Shown here: piece after piece, positions 24,880 through 37,814 of the stretch
Layout: the number at the start of each line of letters is the position of its first letter
Position numbering within the stretch: the stretch's first letter is position 1
DNA from: Oscheius sp. JU75
Lineage: Eukaryota > Nematoda > Chromadorea > Rhabditida > Rhabditidae
DNA: 64,000 nucleotides
NCBI GenBank assembly: GCA_037178855.1
Contig: JASJZC010000007.1
Location: forward strand, 7,750,001 to 7,814,000
Direction: 5' to 3'
Made by a program: the position numbers and the translations under genes
The notes under the pieces: model-generated
The model's database searches: none
What the model was told of the DNA's origin: nothing
What the model saw: only the letters and a program-made list of their open reading frames with translations

Positions 24880-25815
24880 TGAAAGACGAGGAAATAGAAG
24901 TATATTGGGAAAGAAGACATGAGAAAACTATATAGCTACATAATTGAGGAAGATGTGCTGTGAGTCTGTGTAAGCTCAGGAGAAGCCTCTGAAGCCAGCG
25001 TGAGAGTTAATTAAAATGTCGTTTTGTGTCTGATTCAGCCGGCGCCGGCTTCTCCAATTCTCTGAAGACCGTCAAGAAGAGGAAAAGATGAAAACAGCGA
25101 GGGAGGAAGCATCGAGGGAGGGGATGGGTGGGCCTTCCGGATTCTGAGGGAAGCTCTAGGCTCTTGGCGGGCCTCTATGCCCGCCCATCCCCCCATGACA
25201 TCAGTAGAAAACATGGGAGCAGATTACGTAGGGTTATCCCAGGCTAATAACTGTCTAATCGTGCGCTGGTGATGCGGTTCCTTAACTCCGTTGACGAAAA
25301 AGGGCCTGAAAAGCTGCTTCTGCTTATCCTCATCCCCATTTGATTAATGCATAGTACAGTATGACTCGATCCAGTCATCCCCTCCACACATCCTTGTTAT
25401 GGTTAGATCTAGCAGCAGCAAAACAGACTATATTGTTTTTCTCTAAGTTAGTAAACAACACACAATTATGTCATTCTACGTGTCTCAATCATCACAAACT
25501 ACATAACGCTTACAAGAGTGCTATTCCCCAACAGTTGCAAAGAATCAGCAACAAGGAGAGGTGCTTGAGGGTTAGATTAACCGGTCTTCTACGAGAACGC
25601 CTAGGGACAAAAGTGCGGGCACACAACCTTCATCCACTAATGTGACCAAGCCTCTTCTACGTTGTTATCTAATGGCTAGTAGGTTTACTGCCGACCTTGT
25701 CTTGAACTGCTTCTCATTTTGACACACTATCAAGGACGGCTTGGACACTGACAGTGGCAGCATTACAAAAACCCTTCGCTGAACCCCTAGACGCCTTATA
25801 AGTTGTCAATAGACG
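24880..25815. promoter_or_regulatory. Divergent intergenic region between two genes
   Basis: About 940 bases separate the ATG of the minus-strand gene (24873) from the ATG of the Gly-rich gene (25816), so both promoters should be here. CTTATAAG at about 25796-25803 lies some 15 nt upstream of the plus-strand ATG, and CAATAG just before the ATG may be a splice acceptor. No other motif is defensible. Confidence 0.35.
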
Positions 25816-27081
25816 ATGCATCGGTCATTTGCAATGCGCTTCTCTGTATTTGTTGTTCTACTAGCTACTTCTACCCAAGCCACCTTTTTTGGTCTAGGCT
25901 GTGGTAGCTGTGGAGGAGGATTTGGTGGTGGATATGGCGGCTATGGAAGCAGTTACGGTGGAGGCTATGGATCTGGATACAGCAGCTATGGCGGAGGAAT
26001 AGGCTCGTATCAGAACTATGGATTTGCAAACATGAATGCTCCCGGAGCATATTTCCAACCTAATCAGAATTTCCAAACTCTTTATGCTGGACAACCATAC
26101 TTTACCCCAGTCAATTCTGGCTATTCTTCATACGGACAGACTTCTTATGGCGGATCTTATGCTCAATCTTATGGACAATCTAGTCCCACTTACACTCAAA
26201 TCCTTCCTCTTCCCTCCAATGCCCAAATTGTTAACAACATTCCTCTGATGGCTCAATCTTCATCAGCTTCGGTTGGAGGTTATGCTCAGCCTACTTACGC
26301 TCCTCAGGCAAACATTCTACCGTTTTGATTAAGTTTTTTGTTCAGGCTCCCCGGTCATCGTATGCTCAACCAGCTCCGGTCCCTGTACCTTCTCCTCCTC
26401 CGCCTCCTCCACCAGCTCCTATGGCTCCACCTCAGGAGAACAGCTACGTCCAGCCTGCCGCACCCGTCCGCCCTTATGAGTCAGTTCCTCACGCTGCTGT
26501 TGAGACAACAAATGAGGTATGATTCAGTGTGTGTTTTAGCAAACAAGCTTGGCTGATGCCCCGTCAGGGCTAGTGACAGGTAGATGCTGTTCCGCTACTC
26601 TGACAGGAGCAACGTTCTCGCAGAAACGCATCTCCCAAACTGACTCGATTTGGCTTGACTTACCAAGAGTAATTGCTGTCTCAAAGTAACTGACAAATTG
26701 GCTTCAGACAGACAGACACACACACACACACACACACGCACAAACACACACACACAGACTTTTGGGCATTTTTAACTAGATTACTTATAGGAAGAACAAG
26801 TAGTGCCCACTGCGAGCCCAGTGTCTGTCCCTTCTGAGTCTTCTGATTACGGGGAGACTGAAACCGAGACCGAAGTTGTTTCCGATGAACCAACGATTGT
26901 GACAACGACTCAAACCTATTCTCAACCCGCCGCCCCTGTTTATCAAAAGGTTTTGTTGATTGTTTTGTGAAAAAGAAACAGTATGTTTCAGGAGCAGGTT
27001 CAGGCTACAAACATGATCAACTCTCCGGAAGAGGCCGGCTACAGAAGAGTTCTTGTGAAGAAATTGAAGAGAAAGCTCTAA
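25816..27081 (+). CDS. Secreted Gly/Tyr- and Pro-rich structural-type protein
   Basis: Four exons (25816-26307, 26346-26516, 26791-26949, 26992-27081) give about 303 aa. A signal peptide (MRFSVFVVLLATSTQA after a short lead) is followed by FFGLGCGSCGGG and a Gly/Tyr/Ser-rich region, then a Tyr/Gln/Ser-rich region. Exon 2 adds a run of seven prolines and Pro-Ala repeats, exon 3 an acidic Thr/Glu stretch, and exon 4 ends in a basic tail RRVLVKKLKRKL. The first intron would use a GC donor (CAG|GCAAAC) and is 38 nt; without splicing the frame stops at 26328. Composition resembles cuticle, eggshell or other extracellular-matrix proteins of nematodes, but no cuticular domain is recognised. The third intron also looks ordinary (GTTTTG...TTTCAG). 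Confidence 0.75.
26668..26780. repeat. Duplicated segment, copy 1 (intronic)
   Basis: From AGTAATTGCTGTC to TTTTTAACTAG this intronic sequence is closely similar to 28140-28224. Copy 1 carries the expanded CA tract; copy 2 has only a short one. Confidence 0.85.
26706..26758. repeat. (CA)n microsatellite in an intron
   Basis: Interrupted CA/ACAGAC dinucleotide tract inside intron 2 of the Gly-rich gene. It lies within a segment that is duplicated near 28140. Confidence 0.9.
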
Positions 27082-27158
27082 ACTGACTTAAGTCTGACCA
27101 CAAACTTCGTATCTCAGGGTCTTTTGGCATGACAAGCTTTTATCTCGTGCTAGACAAC

Positions 27159-27164
27159 AATAAA
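27159..27164 (+). terminator. AATAAA polyadenylation signal of the Gly-rich gene
   Basis: AATAAA lies 78 bases past the stop codon on the coding strand. Confidence 0.65.
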
Positions 27165-27579
27165 CTTTTCACAAAAATTAATGTTCGCTTATCGGACATC
27201 ACTGCTTGCGAGAAGCATGATGTCAATTACACAGCTAAGAGTGTCCATCGACCTTCGGCAGCTCATTGTCTAGAACAGTAAATCATTTTGACGGAAGGGC
27301 TGTTGATTACAGAAATGTCTGCGGCTTGTTTTTCAGTTCTGTTCCCGCGCAAAGTGGATAAAACAGAACTAGTTGCATGGAACAATGCCAATTGAGGGAT
27401 AGGCGAACGCGTGAACAAGTTTGGCAATAATGAAAGTCTCCTTTCGATGGAGAGGGAAGCGTATGAAGTCGTGAATACCTAAAGATCGGGGACGTGTAGC
27501 TTTCGAAAGGTAGATCCGAAAGGTTGTACCAGACATCGTGCAAGACGGCTTTCTAACTGTTGTTGAGTTTGATTAAGCG

Positions 27580-27770
27580 ATACGAAATTATCTGGTCTGT
27601 ATATTGAAGTTGCCGGTTGTATAATTTTCTTGAACTAAAGGCAGGGCTTTTTCATTTGTTTTGACCTCATCGTTTGATGCGTCGACTCTCTACGCATAGG
27701 GTGCCTTTCGCGTCTTTATATGCCTTTGCAGATTTCATACCTGTTCCTACGGTTATTATAGCTCAAACAG
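27580..27770. repeat. Degenerate duplicated segment, copy 1
   Basis: The stretch from about TCTGGTCTGTATATTGAAG to the ACGCATAGGG region aligns by eye to 28257-28430 with scattered substitutions and small gaps. Shared blocks include CATTTGTTT, GACCTCA and TTTGATG. Confidence 0.75.
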
Positions 27771-28139
27771 ATTTAGGTTTTTTCAGAGGAAGAACCTGGA
27801 TCGGCCTTTCGGTTTGCATTAGTTCTTCTCTCGAATACAGAGTAAAATAACACTCTTCTTTAAAGAAACCGGAGGCCACCTGGATGGCCGATTTAGATCC
27901 TTCGACGTTTTCAAAAACTGCAGTTTCTCGGCATTTATAAGGTTAGGAGTTTATATCTCTACTATCTAAAGCGCGATGGTTTCGCGAACAAAAGCGAAGA
28001 AAGCGGACGGAACAGGGAGACAGAGAGACAGAAAGTTGCGAACAAAAGCGTTCTAAATGCCCTAAAGTCTCTGTGTGTGTCCATTATTGCCAATTAGAGG
28101 ATTATTTTGTGCGCAATCTATTCGACTTGACATGCAAAC

Positions 28140-28430
28140 AGTAATTGCTGTCAGAAAGTAACTGACAAATTGGCTATTAAAGCTTCAGACAGACACACAC
28201 AGACTTTTGGGCATTTTGAACTAGGTTTCACTCTTCGCTTTTGAATGAAACAAAATAAGTCATCTGATCTGTTTATTGAAGTTGATGGTTTATTATTTTT
28301 TGAATCAAAGGCGTGGCTTTCCCATTTGTTTCGACCTCACTCTTTGATGAATCGGCTTTCAACGCATATGGCTTTGCCACTGCAGATTACATGCTTGGTT
28401 CAATACCAATACTTTAGTCTAAACCTATTG
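28140..28430. repeat. Degenerate duplicated segments, copy 2 (compound)
   Basis: 28140-28224 matches the intronic segment at 26668-26780, and 28257-28430 matches 27580-27770. The two pieces keep their order but are only about 30 bases apart here, so the 3' exons of the Gly-rich gene that lie between them in copy 1 are absent. Confidence 0.75.
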
Positions 28431-28439
28431 GAAATTACT

Positions 28440-29320
28440 ATCGCTAGTGTTCTTTCCTAGTCTTCACCATTCATTTCGTGACTGAGCTGTTTTTTTCCGG
28501 TTGTAAACGCGAAGAATCGTAAAAGCCAACCATAAAATTTTTGATTGATCGGATGACACTTTCCTAGTTTCTAAAAGCGCAAACAGCAAAGTTTTGGTAA
28601 GGAAATTGATTTGTCTTGTATGCTTTTTGCGGGAAAATTTACGCCAAAACATTCCTGCTGAACATCATTGATGATAATATTTTGGCGCTGGAGACCCACA
28701 AAAAATATGATTTAACTTTTTTTCAAATCCTATAAAAAGAAATTTTACAACATTCGATAGTGAATAACTGTACTATACTGTTCCGATCAACCAAATTCAT
28801 TTCATGCTCGTTGAAATAATACGGTACCAGGTAGATACGCACCTGTGTCTACCGTAGCCAAATATTTTGAATCAGCTGCAACTATATGCCTTATTTGAGC
28901 CTCAAACGCTGCTTGCCAGTTTTTGTAACCTTTTCGCCTATCTATCAAGCCCCAAATCAAAACTACTATTTCTGATACGTTTTGGAGAGGACAAAGCAAG
29001 GAAAGGTTACTCTCTGCCTTTCTGAGACGGATTCCACCTCTTTCGCCTTAATTTATCACTTTTATAGGCTTAAATCGATTTCAAACGAGCTGACTCATCA
29101 AATGAAATCATCCCACCAAAAGTAGCTGTGAGGTTTGCGTAATGACGATTTCTTATCAATTGACTAGCAACATCTGTTTGGAGATGCCACTTTTCTCTGC
29201 TTTATCGTTCCTTTCATATATACTTTCACATACTTTTCTTCATGATCTTATATATTTCTATCTCGTTCATCATGACAAATACTTTGGTTTCCAGGTATGT
29301 GGCTGTAGCAGAAGAAGATT
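28440..29320. other. Intergenic sequence before the PI3-kinase gene
   Basis: AT-rich, with no supported exon. It ends in the TTTCCAG acceptor at about 29288-29294, which precedes the PI3-kinase start by about 30 bases. Confidence 0.4.
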
Positions 29321-29326
29321 GACGAG

Positions 29327-32300
29327 ATGGTAGATCAAGACGAAGATTTGCAGCTCGCGCTTGAGCTTAGCAAGTGAGTTTTCTTGTCTTTTTGCCTTAT
29401 GTGATTAAAATTTGATAGGTAACTGCATATTTTTAAACATGATCTTGTTTGAACAGTTGTTCGAGCGTGTGAGCGTCAGCTGCGATATTGAAACATTTCT
29501 CTTTTCGAACTGAATCCATTTGCAGAAAATCCTACGAGGACGAGGTCAAGCGTCGAAGCAGGAACGAACCGGACTTGATAAGTTTCGAGAATCCTGGTGA
29601 CCGGGAGAGACAGGAGAAGATCGACAGGATCAAAAACCTCATTAATCAGAAGAGTATCGACCAAACTTCCAGGCTGGTGTTTACAAAATCATATGTTTAC
29701 GTTATTTTACAGTAACCAATACGGTTGGAACCCCGAGTATTCTTCGGCGGTATGCATTCCCTCGTCTAGCAGCTATCCGCTCCTACAGTCATCGTCACTT
29801 CCGAATCATCATCAAAATTTCTATCAACAGCCCCAGATTCAGACACCGCCGCCGAGACCCCCAAAGAACTTTCCGCCTAATCCTTATGTACAATGTAAGT
29901 TTCCCTAGTATACATTCATATATGGATTTGAAGTATTTCCGACCACTACACCTCCTCCACTCCCTCCAAGACTGAATCCTCCTCTGTCAGTGAGAAAGCC
30001 TCAATATTCACAGCCGAATCTTTATTCTCCATCGTCTCCTGTTCAAAAAAGTGATCCAAGTGAGTTATATGCATAGTTTTGGTTCAAAATCCATTCTTTA
30101 GATCCGCATATCTACCCAATTCTCTTTCCTACACTACAGCCAGAAGAAACAGCGATTTTGCAAGACAGCCGAAGGCCTTTAAACTACAGGTATGTCGATT
30201 AATAGATTTATGTTTTCTCCAAAACTTTTGAATTAACCGGAAATTCGTTTGGCTCGCATTTCCTCTTTGTTTTCTCCGCTTCTCAAACGGACACAAACGA
30301 TGCTCCTGCGCTTGTAGAGATGTCTTGTAGGAAAGATCTTCAAGTTTATCTACAAACAGTCAGGTTTCAAGTATCATTTAGACCCTTTGTCTTTCAGCAC
30401 ATCCCTCTACGACTACTTGGATGCTGACTTGTATGTTCCTCACACTCTTGTTGCTGGTACAATTATGAACGGAGATCTCATAGATCTTGGCGATCCGGAT
30501 TCAACAAAAGGAGGACCGGCAACTTTTGAACAGGTGGGCAAAAAAAATAGATCGGAGCCTATGACAAAAAGGATTTTCATATCAGGTGATACTATTTTGT
30601 GGAGTCTAATCAACGATGCACTCCTGCCGCTCCTTCTACATAACTTTTGAGCGATAGGCTCATCTGCTTCCCAAAATAAATTCCAAACTCATTACCGGGA
30701 CAGGATTTACAGAGAAAGCATTGATTTAGAAGGACCTGACCAGCGCGGGTAACGCGCGATATTCTAGTAAGCGATAAACTAAATGAAACGTCTATAAAAC
30801 TTATCCCTGAATGTTTTCAGTTCATTTTGACCTTATTTGTTGTATCGGAAGCTGTGAGACAGTGAGAAAAGCAAAACAGTGATATGCTATCAGTAAACGG
30901 ATCATGTATCTCGTTGAGGTCAATGCAGTCGGGAGGGCAGTCCCCGCGAGAGAAAAACGCTGTACACTGATATGCAGCCTTTGTGTCTAACCTCTGCAAG
31001 TTTTTGAAAATGCACTTTCTTCTCCTCGCTACTATAGCTCAAATAGAATGGGGCAAAAAGTGGCGAACAGTCTTTGAGAGCTTTTTGGCAGGCGCGCACT
31101 GATCTAATTGTCGTAGTGTTCCTTCTCTCATGTCGACCCTTTTTCTGACCCCCATAATTGGTAAGACGATGCCTGATCGATAACTCTGAACGATGCGGTA
31201 TGACCCGGGCTTCATGAGCTCTTTTGTACTGTCTCTGTACTCTCATTCGAACTAATACTCTTAGCACGTTTTTGGTATGCAACCGCGCGGAACTTCACGT
31301 TCAATGTGCCTGTTTACATGACTTGGAGTTCTTTCCTCTCCAACTTTATCTCTCAGCTGCTTTATTTGCAGACAGCGGAACTTTTTCTCACCACTCCTTT
31401 TTTCAGATCCGTCGCGAGTTTGATCCTCTTTATCGTGTAAGCCCCGAGAAGGATGGAGTAACAATGGCCCCGGCCCCAACAAATCGTCAAGAGATAGCCT
31501 ATACCGGTTTGCGGATGCCCGGCGTTCCAATATCGTTTAAATTTTAGTACCCGCCATCAAATCGCTACCTGTTTCTAGCAAGAATGACGAAAATAAGGAA
31601 AACCACGAAATTTGGCTGACTTTGGACGACATCAGCTTTCAGCCGTGTCAGCCGGAACCCTTTCTTCAGGTAATAAACTATTTTTTCCAAGTTTATCGCG
31701 GTTGTTCAGGTCGCGAAGCTGAAGGAAAGTGGAAGGAACCGTGCGTCAGAGGCATCTCTTTTTTTCCAGTCGCCAACAGCTGACTACCTAACAACTAGTG
31801 TTGATAGTGTCAAAGTCGTGATTCAAACTGACCATACGTAAGCTTTCGAAGATTCGGCCTTTGTGGGTAAATCATAACATCACAGACTCACGTTTATATT
31901 GCTTTTTTCAATAACGTTTTTCCTATTTCCCCGGAAGAAAAAAATTCAGAGGAGCACAAAAACAAACTGAGACATAATTATGAAATATGTCCATTAGAAA
32001 ACAGTGGTCAAACGAAATATGTAAAGAGAAGAATGTTTCCTGAATGGCTTCGGGAATGAACTTACTAGTTTAGTGAATCAAAATAAAGTTTGCCCTGAGG
32101 GGACTTCCACAGTTGCTCTAGCCACTGGACTACCAGGGCGTTGATGTCAGCTCTTTGCCGTGGGAAGAGGGAGGGTTTCACCGACCCGAATAGGCTTGAG
32201 AAAGACTGCAAAGGGCTTCTAGCATATAGTTTTTTCATGCCTCCTATCATATTCCAAACTTCGAAGCGCGAACGCGCGGTCAGAGCTTGTCAGTGTCAAG

Positions 32301-35300
32301 GAGGAGGTCCTGGAAACGTCGCAAAGTCCTTTTGAGTAACATGATACAAGAAAGGCGTGAGGTCAGGCTGACAAAAACAGCCTGTCTTCCCGCCATTTTC
32401 GTATTACGTTAAACGGAATGATCTCTGTTTAGCGGCTAGGATCAAAGTGTACTGTAAAGGTGGAACTGTGTCCGGCTACCAACTGTGCTCAGAGGTTTTA
32501 CCGAAACTTCAGATTAGCTGTCTGTAGCCGAGAAAATATTCCTTGTTGGTTCACAAGTTTCTAAGCAATTTCATACACAAATTTTTCAGATGGAATCGCA
32601 AAGAACATGTATCCTTCACGTTCGACATCGGAACCACAATGGATCTCATTACTGCTCAAGTGTTATCAGCTCTGCTACCCGAAAACGAGACACTGAGACA
32701 ATACTGCCTGAATGAATATGGAGTCAAGGTGTGTCGCAACCGCGCAGCTATTTTCGCGTCATAGTTCAATCTAATCCGAAAATTACCCCCGTGTAAACAA
32801 TACCGTCTTAGGTATTCGGACTCGATGAATTCCTGCCGCCCACCTCTCAATTGGGACACAGCGTCTACGTCGGAAAGTGTCTGCTGCAAGGAAAGGACGT
32901 CAAACTAGAGGTATTTTTGGTGTTTGCCATTTGTAGTTTACCATTTTTAGATCGGAAAGTTTGTGCCGCCTAGAAAACGATCCGTGAAGCTACCTCTCTG
33001 GGAGAATATGAAATCTCACATGAAATATTTGTCCTTCTTGGACAAGGAAGACGTGGAAAATGTTAAAGTACACCTGGCTGTTGCTATGAAAGACTACGAG
33101 AGCGCTTTTAACTCGGTCAACACATTGCAGAGTAAGAGATAGCTAATTTTCATCACAAGGTTTTCAGTATCCGCGGAATCGAACAAAGTTCGCCAGATTG
33201 TAAAGCAGCTCTGCGATATGTTGAACTCCATCGAGCCATGTAATCTTCACACGTCGTTACAGAATTATCTAACAGCTACGACATTGGTAGGCATTTTAAA
33301 TCATATTTTCAGTTTTCAATTTTCAACTTCAGGACCAACTTCGATGCTTCCGCAACGATTTTATTGCCGCTTTGCACAATTTCCTCTACGTCTACTGCAA
33401 GTCAACAATGAGTGAAGTCCTACCAAAGCAGTTGAGGGTATGTTATTTCAACTGTTCAGTTTAAAATTGCAATTTTAGGACGGATCGACACGGATAATCG
33501 AGGTCTGGGACTGTAAAGAGAAGCTGAAAATTATGATCAACTCACTTCACAATCTCCCAGTTGACTGGCTGAGAGAGTGCACAGAGTTCGATGTAATTGT
33601 GGAAGTCTATTATGGAACAAGACTCATGGATACATTGCCTACGGCTCGTCCGAAAACCGTCGTGCATAATACTTTCTTCCCATGTGTCCCGTTGAACTAC
33701 TATGTGAGTGCTTATTTTGTTTAAGCCAGCTGAATGCTTGCATAGCGTGTTCTTCAAATGATTGCTAAACTTGGGACATTTCAATTCATAGCCTTTCGTA
33801 TGCTGCCTGTGTACCGATAGAAAATTATTGCGCTCGGGGGGGACTAAGATTGGCTCACTAGCTTACTCATCTTGTTTGATGTTTTGTGAGGTCAGTTTCG
33901 TATAAATTTCCTTCGGATGAGACATGTTTAAAAGGCATATTAATAGAAAACAAAATTTAAATTGGCAAACAATCCGTTTCAAAGTTCCTTTCAGGTGGCA
34001 TTTAAACATCTTCTATGCCTCTGTCCCCGAGAGACAAAGATTATGTTCAAGCTAAGAGGAATTGTCAAACCTTCAGGAAATCAGGCAGGTTCTGATGGCA
34101 ACGAGGAAACCAAAAGGAACCTTGCCTTTGGATCCATTCCTCTCTTTGATCACAAAATGTAGGTGGTTCTTAGTATTTGCAAACTTAATCGTTTTTAGGC
34201 TCATGCGACAAGGACAGCTCTTTGTACCGCTCACCCTTGTGAAACAGAAGGAAATCAAGCCATGGGGACCGCATCCACTCATCGGACAGAAGAACGATCC
34301 TGTGGTCATTGTCACCCTGCCAACCTACGACTACCATGTCCAATTTCCTGAAGTTGCCATTGAATACCAGAGGTAATATGGCTTCTCACCTTAGTATCAA
34401 TCTTTTTTAGCGCCAAGCAGGACTTCATCACTCTAAAAGCGGATGTTCAAAGCACCCTGATGGACATTATCGAGAGTGGAGAGACGGAAAAATTAACTGC
34501 CGAGGAACTGGAGCTGCTGTGGCAGAAACGTGCATATTTGATGGATCAACCGGAAGCACTTCCGCTCGTTTTGAACTCAGTCAGTGAATGGGGCTATGGA
34601 TTCCTCTCCAATGTCTATCAAATCTTGGAGGAATGGGTTCCATTGTCTCCTGTTCAAGCTATGCAACTGCTTCTTCCACAGTGAGTAGACCGAGATAGGA
34701 AATGTAAGTGTTCAATATTCAGATACGCCGATGTTCGCGTCCGACAGAAGGCGGTTGAATGGATTCTGAATGCGTCATCCGACTTCTTGTTCAATGCGAT
34801 TCCGCAACTTGTTGAGGCTCTACGATATGAGCTTTTCGAGTCGTCTTCACTAGCTATGGCTCTATTAACCCTTTCGTATAAGGACAGGAGGTTTGCCTTT
34901 GAGATCTATTGGTAGGAAACCTTAACTTTCTTCAAACAGAGTATTCTAGGCAACTACAGCAGCGAGTCGACCATTGTCACGATTATGGCTACTCTCAACG
35001 GTGTATCTTGCTCCAAAAAGAGCTTCTCGACCGCCACGAGTCAGACGACCTCAGCAGTGAACTCTACCTACAGCACGAGCTGCTCAGTGACTTGGATTGT
35101 CTTCAAATGGACTTGAAAATGGAGGATAACGATCATGCAAGGGTATATTCATAGCCAGAAAGATGCAAATTTTTTATTTCAGCTCCAAAAATTACGAACA
35201 ACATTAGGAAGAATGGATGCAAAGCTGCTGCAAGAAAACGTTCATTTACCTATTCTCCCGTCATTCAAATGCAGCGGCGTAGCTGTACAAGAGTGCAGCA

Positions 35301-37584
35301 TTTTTAATTCTAACGCGAAGCCATTGAAAATAGTCTTCCGTGGCCTATCATCCAAATATGCCATCATTCATAAATCAGGCGATGATATGCGACAAGACGC
35401 CATGGTTCTTCAGATGGTTGGCTTGATGAACGATGTCTGGCTCAGCGAGGGCCTTGACTTGCGAGTGATCTTGTTCCGCTGCATGCCTTGCGGTTTCAAT
35501 AGAGGTACCAAAACCAAATTGGTCTTTATTTAATCCCTCTTTAAGGAATGGCCGAGCTGGTCTCAAACTGTGCCACTCTCTGTGATATTCAGAAGGAAGC
35601 TGGAGTGACGGGAGTCTTCAAAGATGACGTTCTCAAGAACTGGATCCAGAAACATAACAACAGCGAATTTTCTTACAAAGTCGCTTTGGACAATTTCACG
35701 AGGTCTTGTGCTGGTTGGTGTGTGGCTACGTACATCCTCGGTATCGGAGATCGTCACAATGACAACATCTTGGTGACCACTACCGGACATGTCTTCCACA
35801 TAGACTTTGGCAAGTACATGGGAGACTGGCAAACTGCTGCCGGCTTCAAGAGGTGGGTGTTGTTCCTTATTCTCACCTCTCTTCACAATAGACAGCTCAC
35901 ATATGCGTTTTAGAGATCGAGTACCGTTCGTCTTCACGCTCGAGATGTACCATGTTATTAATGAAGGATCCGAGCAGCGAGAAAGCTACCAGAACTTCAT
36001 CGACTACTGTTGCAAGGCTTTCAATTTCATTAGAAGGAAGCATACAGTACTGACCAACATTCTCAAAATTGTAGGTTTCTGCCTATATACCTTCAAAATT
36101 TTGATATTTAGATGGCTTGCTCTGATGTTGCCGGTGTAAACATGAAGTCTATTCAGTTCGTAGAGAAGAATCTCATGCTGGACCTCAGTGAGACAGATGC
36201 TATCATTCAATTCACGGAACTGATCAACGCCTCTTTAAATTCTGCCATTCCAAGACTCAATTTCTTCATCCACACGTTGGCCCAGATGGTGACAGGACAC
36301 ACTGCCAAGGACAACCCAAACATGCTGACATTCGTTCCTCAGCTCCACAAGAAAGAGGAAGAAGGGCTCATCAAGCACGTCAAGGTGATGTCCTACGAGA
36401 AGAGAATGATTCCTCACAAGGTCTATGTAAGCTCCTCACCTTTAACAGGTTAAACAGCTGTTTACAGCTATATAAAACTGTGGTTTGTCGAGAAAACCAG
36501 GCTGTCCAAACGATCGTGTACAGAACATTCGACGAGTACAACGAGCTGTATGTCAAACTGAGAAGAAAGTAAGAAGTTCACATTCTTGTCACACTCATGG
36601 TTAAAGATTCCCTTCTGTCGTCTTCCCTCCATTGAATTCTGGCACAAGAATGCGGTCGAATGTGGCCGAAGTCGCACAGAGGAGAATGTTCCAGATCCAG
36701 CAGTTCCTCCAACATCTGTTCTCCCTCTATGACGAAATTAGACACTGCGATCTCGTCTACACCTTCTTCCATCTTATCTTTAGAGACAGCAACATCGAGT
36801 CCTATTCAAGTGAGTCTAATCGGATATTTACAAACAGTTCGCAGGAGAGGACTCCAGTTGGCTGAAGGTTTTCGTGTATTGTAGGCTTTAATAGTCTCCC
36901 ACGGCCACTTTTGATGCTGTTTGCCTCTAAAGCCTAATAGAGAACACATTTTTACAAATTGCAATACATGATTTCCAAAAACCAAAATCGTTAAGCCGTA
37001 GTAATTGCCCCCCTCCCCCATCGGTGTTCTGTTGTCTACCGTTGTTTTCAGACAACGAAGATCAGTCAGATAGCAACCGATCGGAATGCCAAGCGTATCT
37101 GAAAATCGAGCACGATGGACAGAAAAGACGGATCAAGGTGTTTGTTGGTGAGTTCATAGTCTACTTTTCTGTTTAATCCAGTCATTTCAGGCCATGTAAG
37201 ATATTTGGCCAAGCTGTCCAACGGTCAATTTCCTGATGCCTACGTGAAGACGTACTTCCGCCCGGATCCTTCGAATTCGACCAAACGAAAGACTCAAGTA
37301 GTCAAAGGCAGTCTCAATCCAACGTTTAACAGAGAGGTAGGATGTTGTTTGTACACTTTCATCTACTATTATTTCAGCTTTACTATGATATTCGTCTAGA
37401 AGATGCCGATCATCTTATGTCGACGAGAGTTTTGGAGATTTCCATCTGGAACTCTGGAGGTCTCATGGACAACCACAAGATGTACATGACGTTCTTACCT
37501 CTCACCAGACTCAAGAGTCGTCCTGAAGATCGAAAAGGGGTCAAAATCATCGAAGGATGGTTTGAGCTCGAGAAGAATCTGTAG
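29327..37584 (+). CDS. Class II phosphoinositide 3-kinase (PI3K-C2, PIKI-1-like)
   Basis: Twenty-nine exons can be joined without a frame break (4,788 nt, about 1,595 aa). In order: an N-terminal ubiquitin-interacting-motif-like helix (DEDLQLALELSKKSYEDE); a disordered Pro/Gln/Ser-rich region with PPPRPPK and a clathrin-box-like DLIDLGD; a Ras-binding-like region (exons 10-11); a PI3K C2 domain (exons 15-17, VEVYYGTRLMDTLP); the helical domain (exons 18-20); and the kinase domain (exons 21-24), with IIHKSGDDMRQDAM (ATP-binding Lys), GIGDRHNDNILV and HIDFGKYMGDW. A PX domain follows (exons 25-26: TIVYRTFDEYNELYVKLRRKF), then a second C2 domain (exons 27-29: DAYVKTYFRPD, GSLNPTFNRE). C-terminal PX plus C2 defines class II. 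Such enzymes make PI3P and PI(3,4)P2 on endosomal and phagosomal membranes. All catalytic motifs are present. Intron 2 would use a GC donor. Most introns are 36-50 nt. Confidence 0.95.
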
Positions 37585-37814
37585 ATTTTCACTTTCGTAA
37601 CTCTTTAGTTTATCTACTTTGTGATGTTCCTTTGTGATAATGTATCTCCCTCCTCTCACGCTATAACTCCCATTTTGTCACGTAGAGCTTGTTTCTATCT
37701 CAGTGTACTGTAAACAGACTGATGGTTAGTTACAAAAATCGGGTTTGAACAAATTCGCAGCGCCCCTCCCTGCCATATCTCCTTACTATGTGATGTGTAC
37801 AAAAACAGATAGGA

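Noticed and set aside
32065-32250. tRNA-like A-box sequence (minus strand, TAGTCCAGTGGCTAGAG) in a PI3-kinase intron
   Set aside because: A tRNA-style A box is present but no convincing B box or stem-loop follows; too weak to list as a SINE or tRNA.
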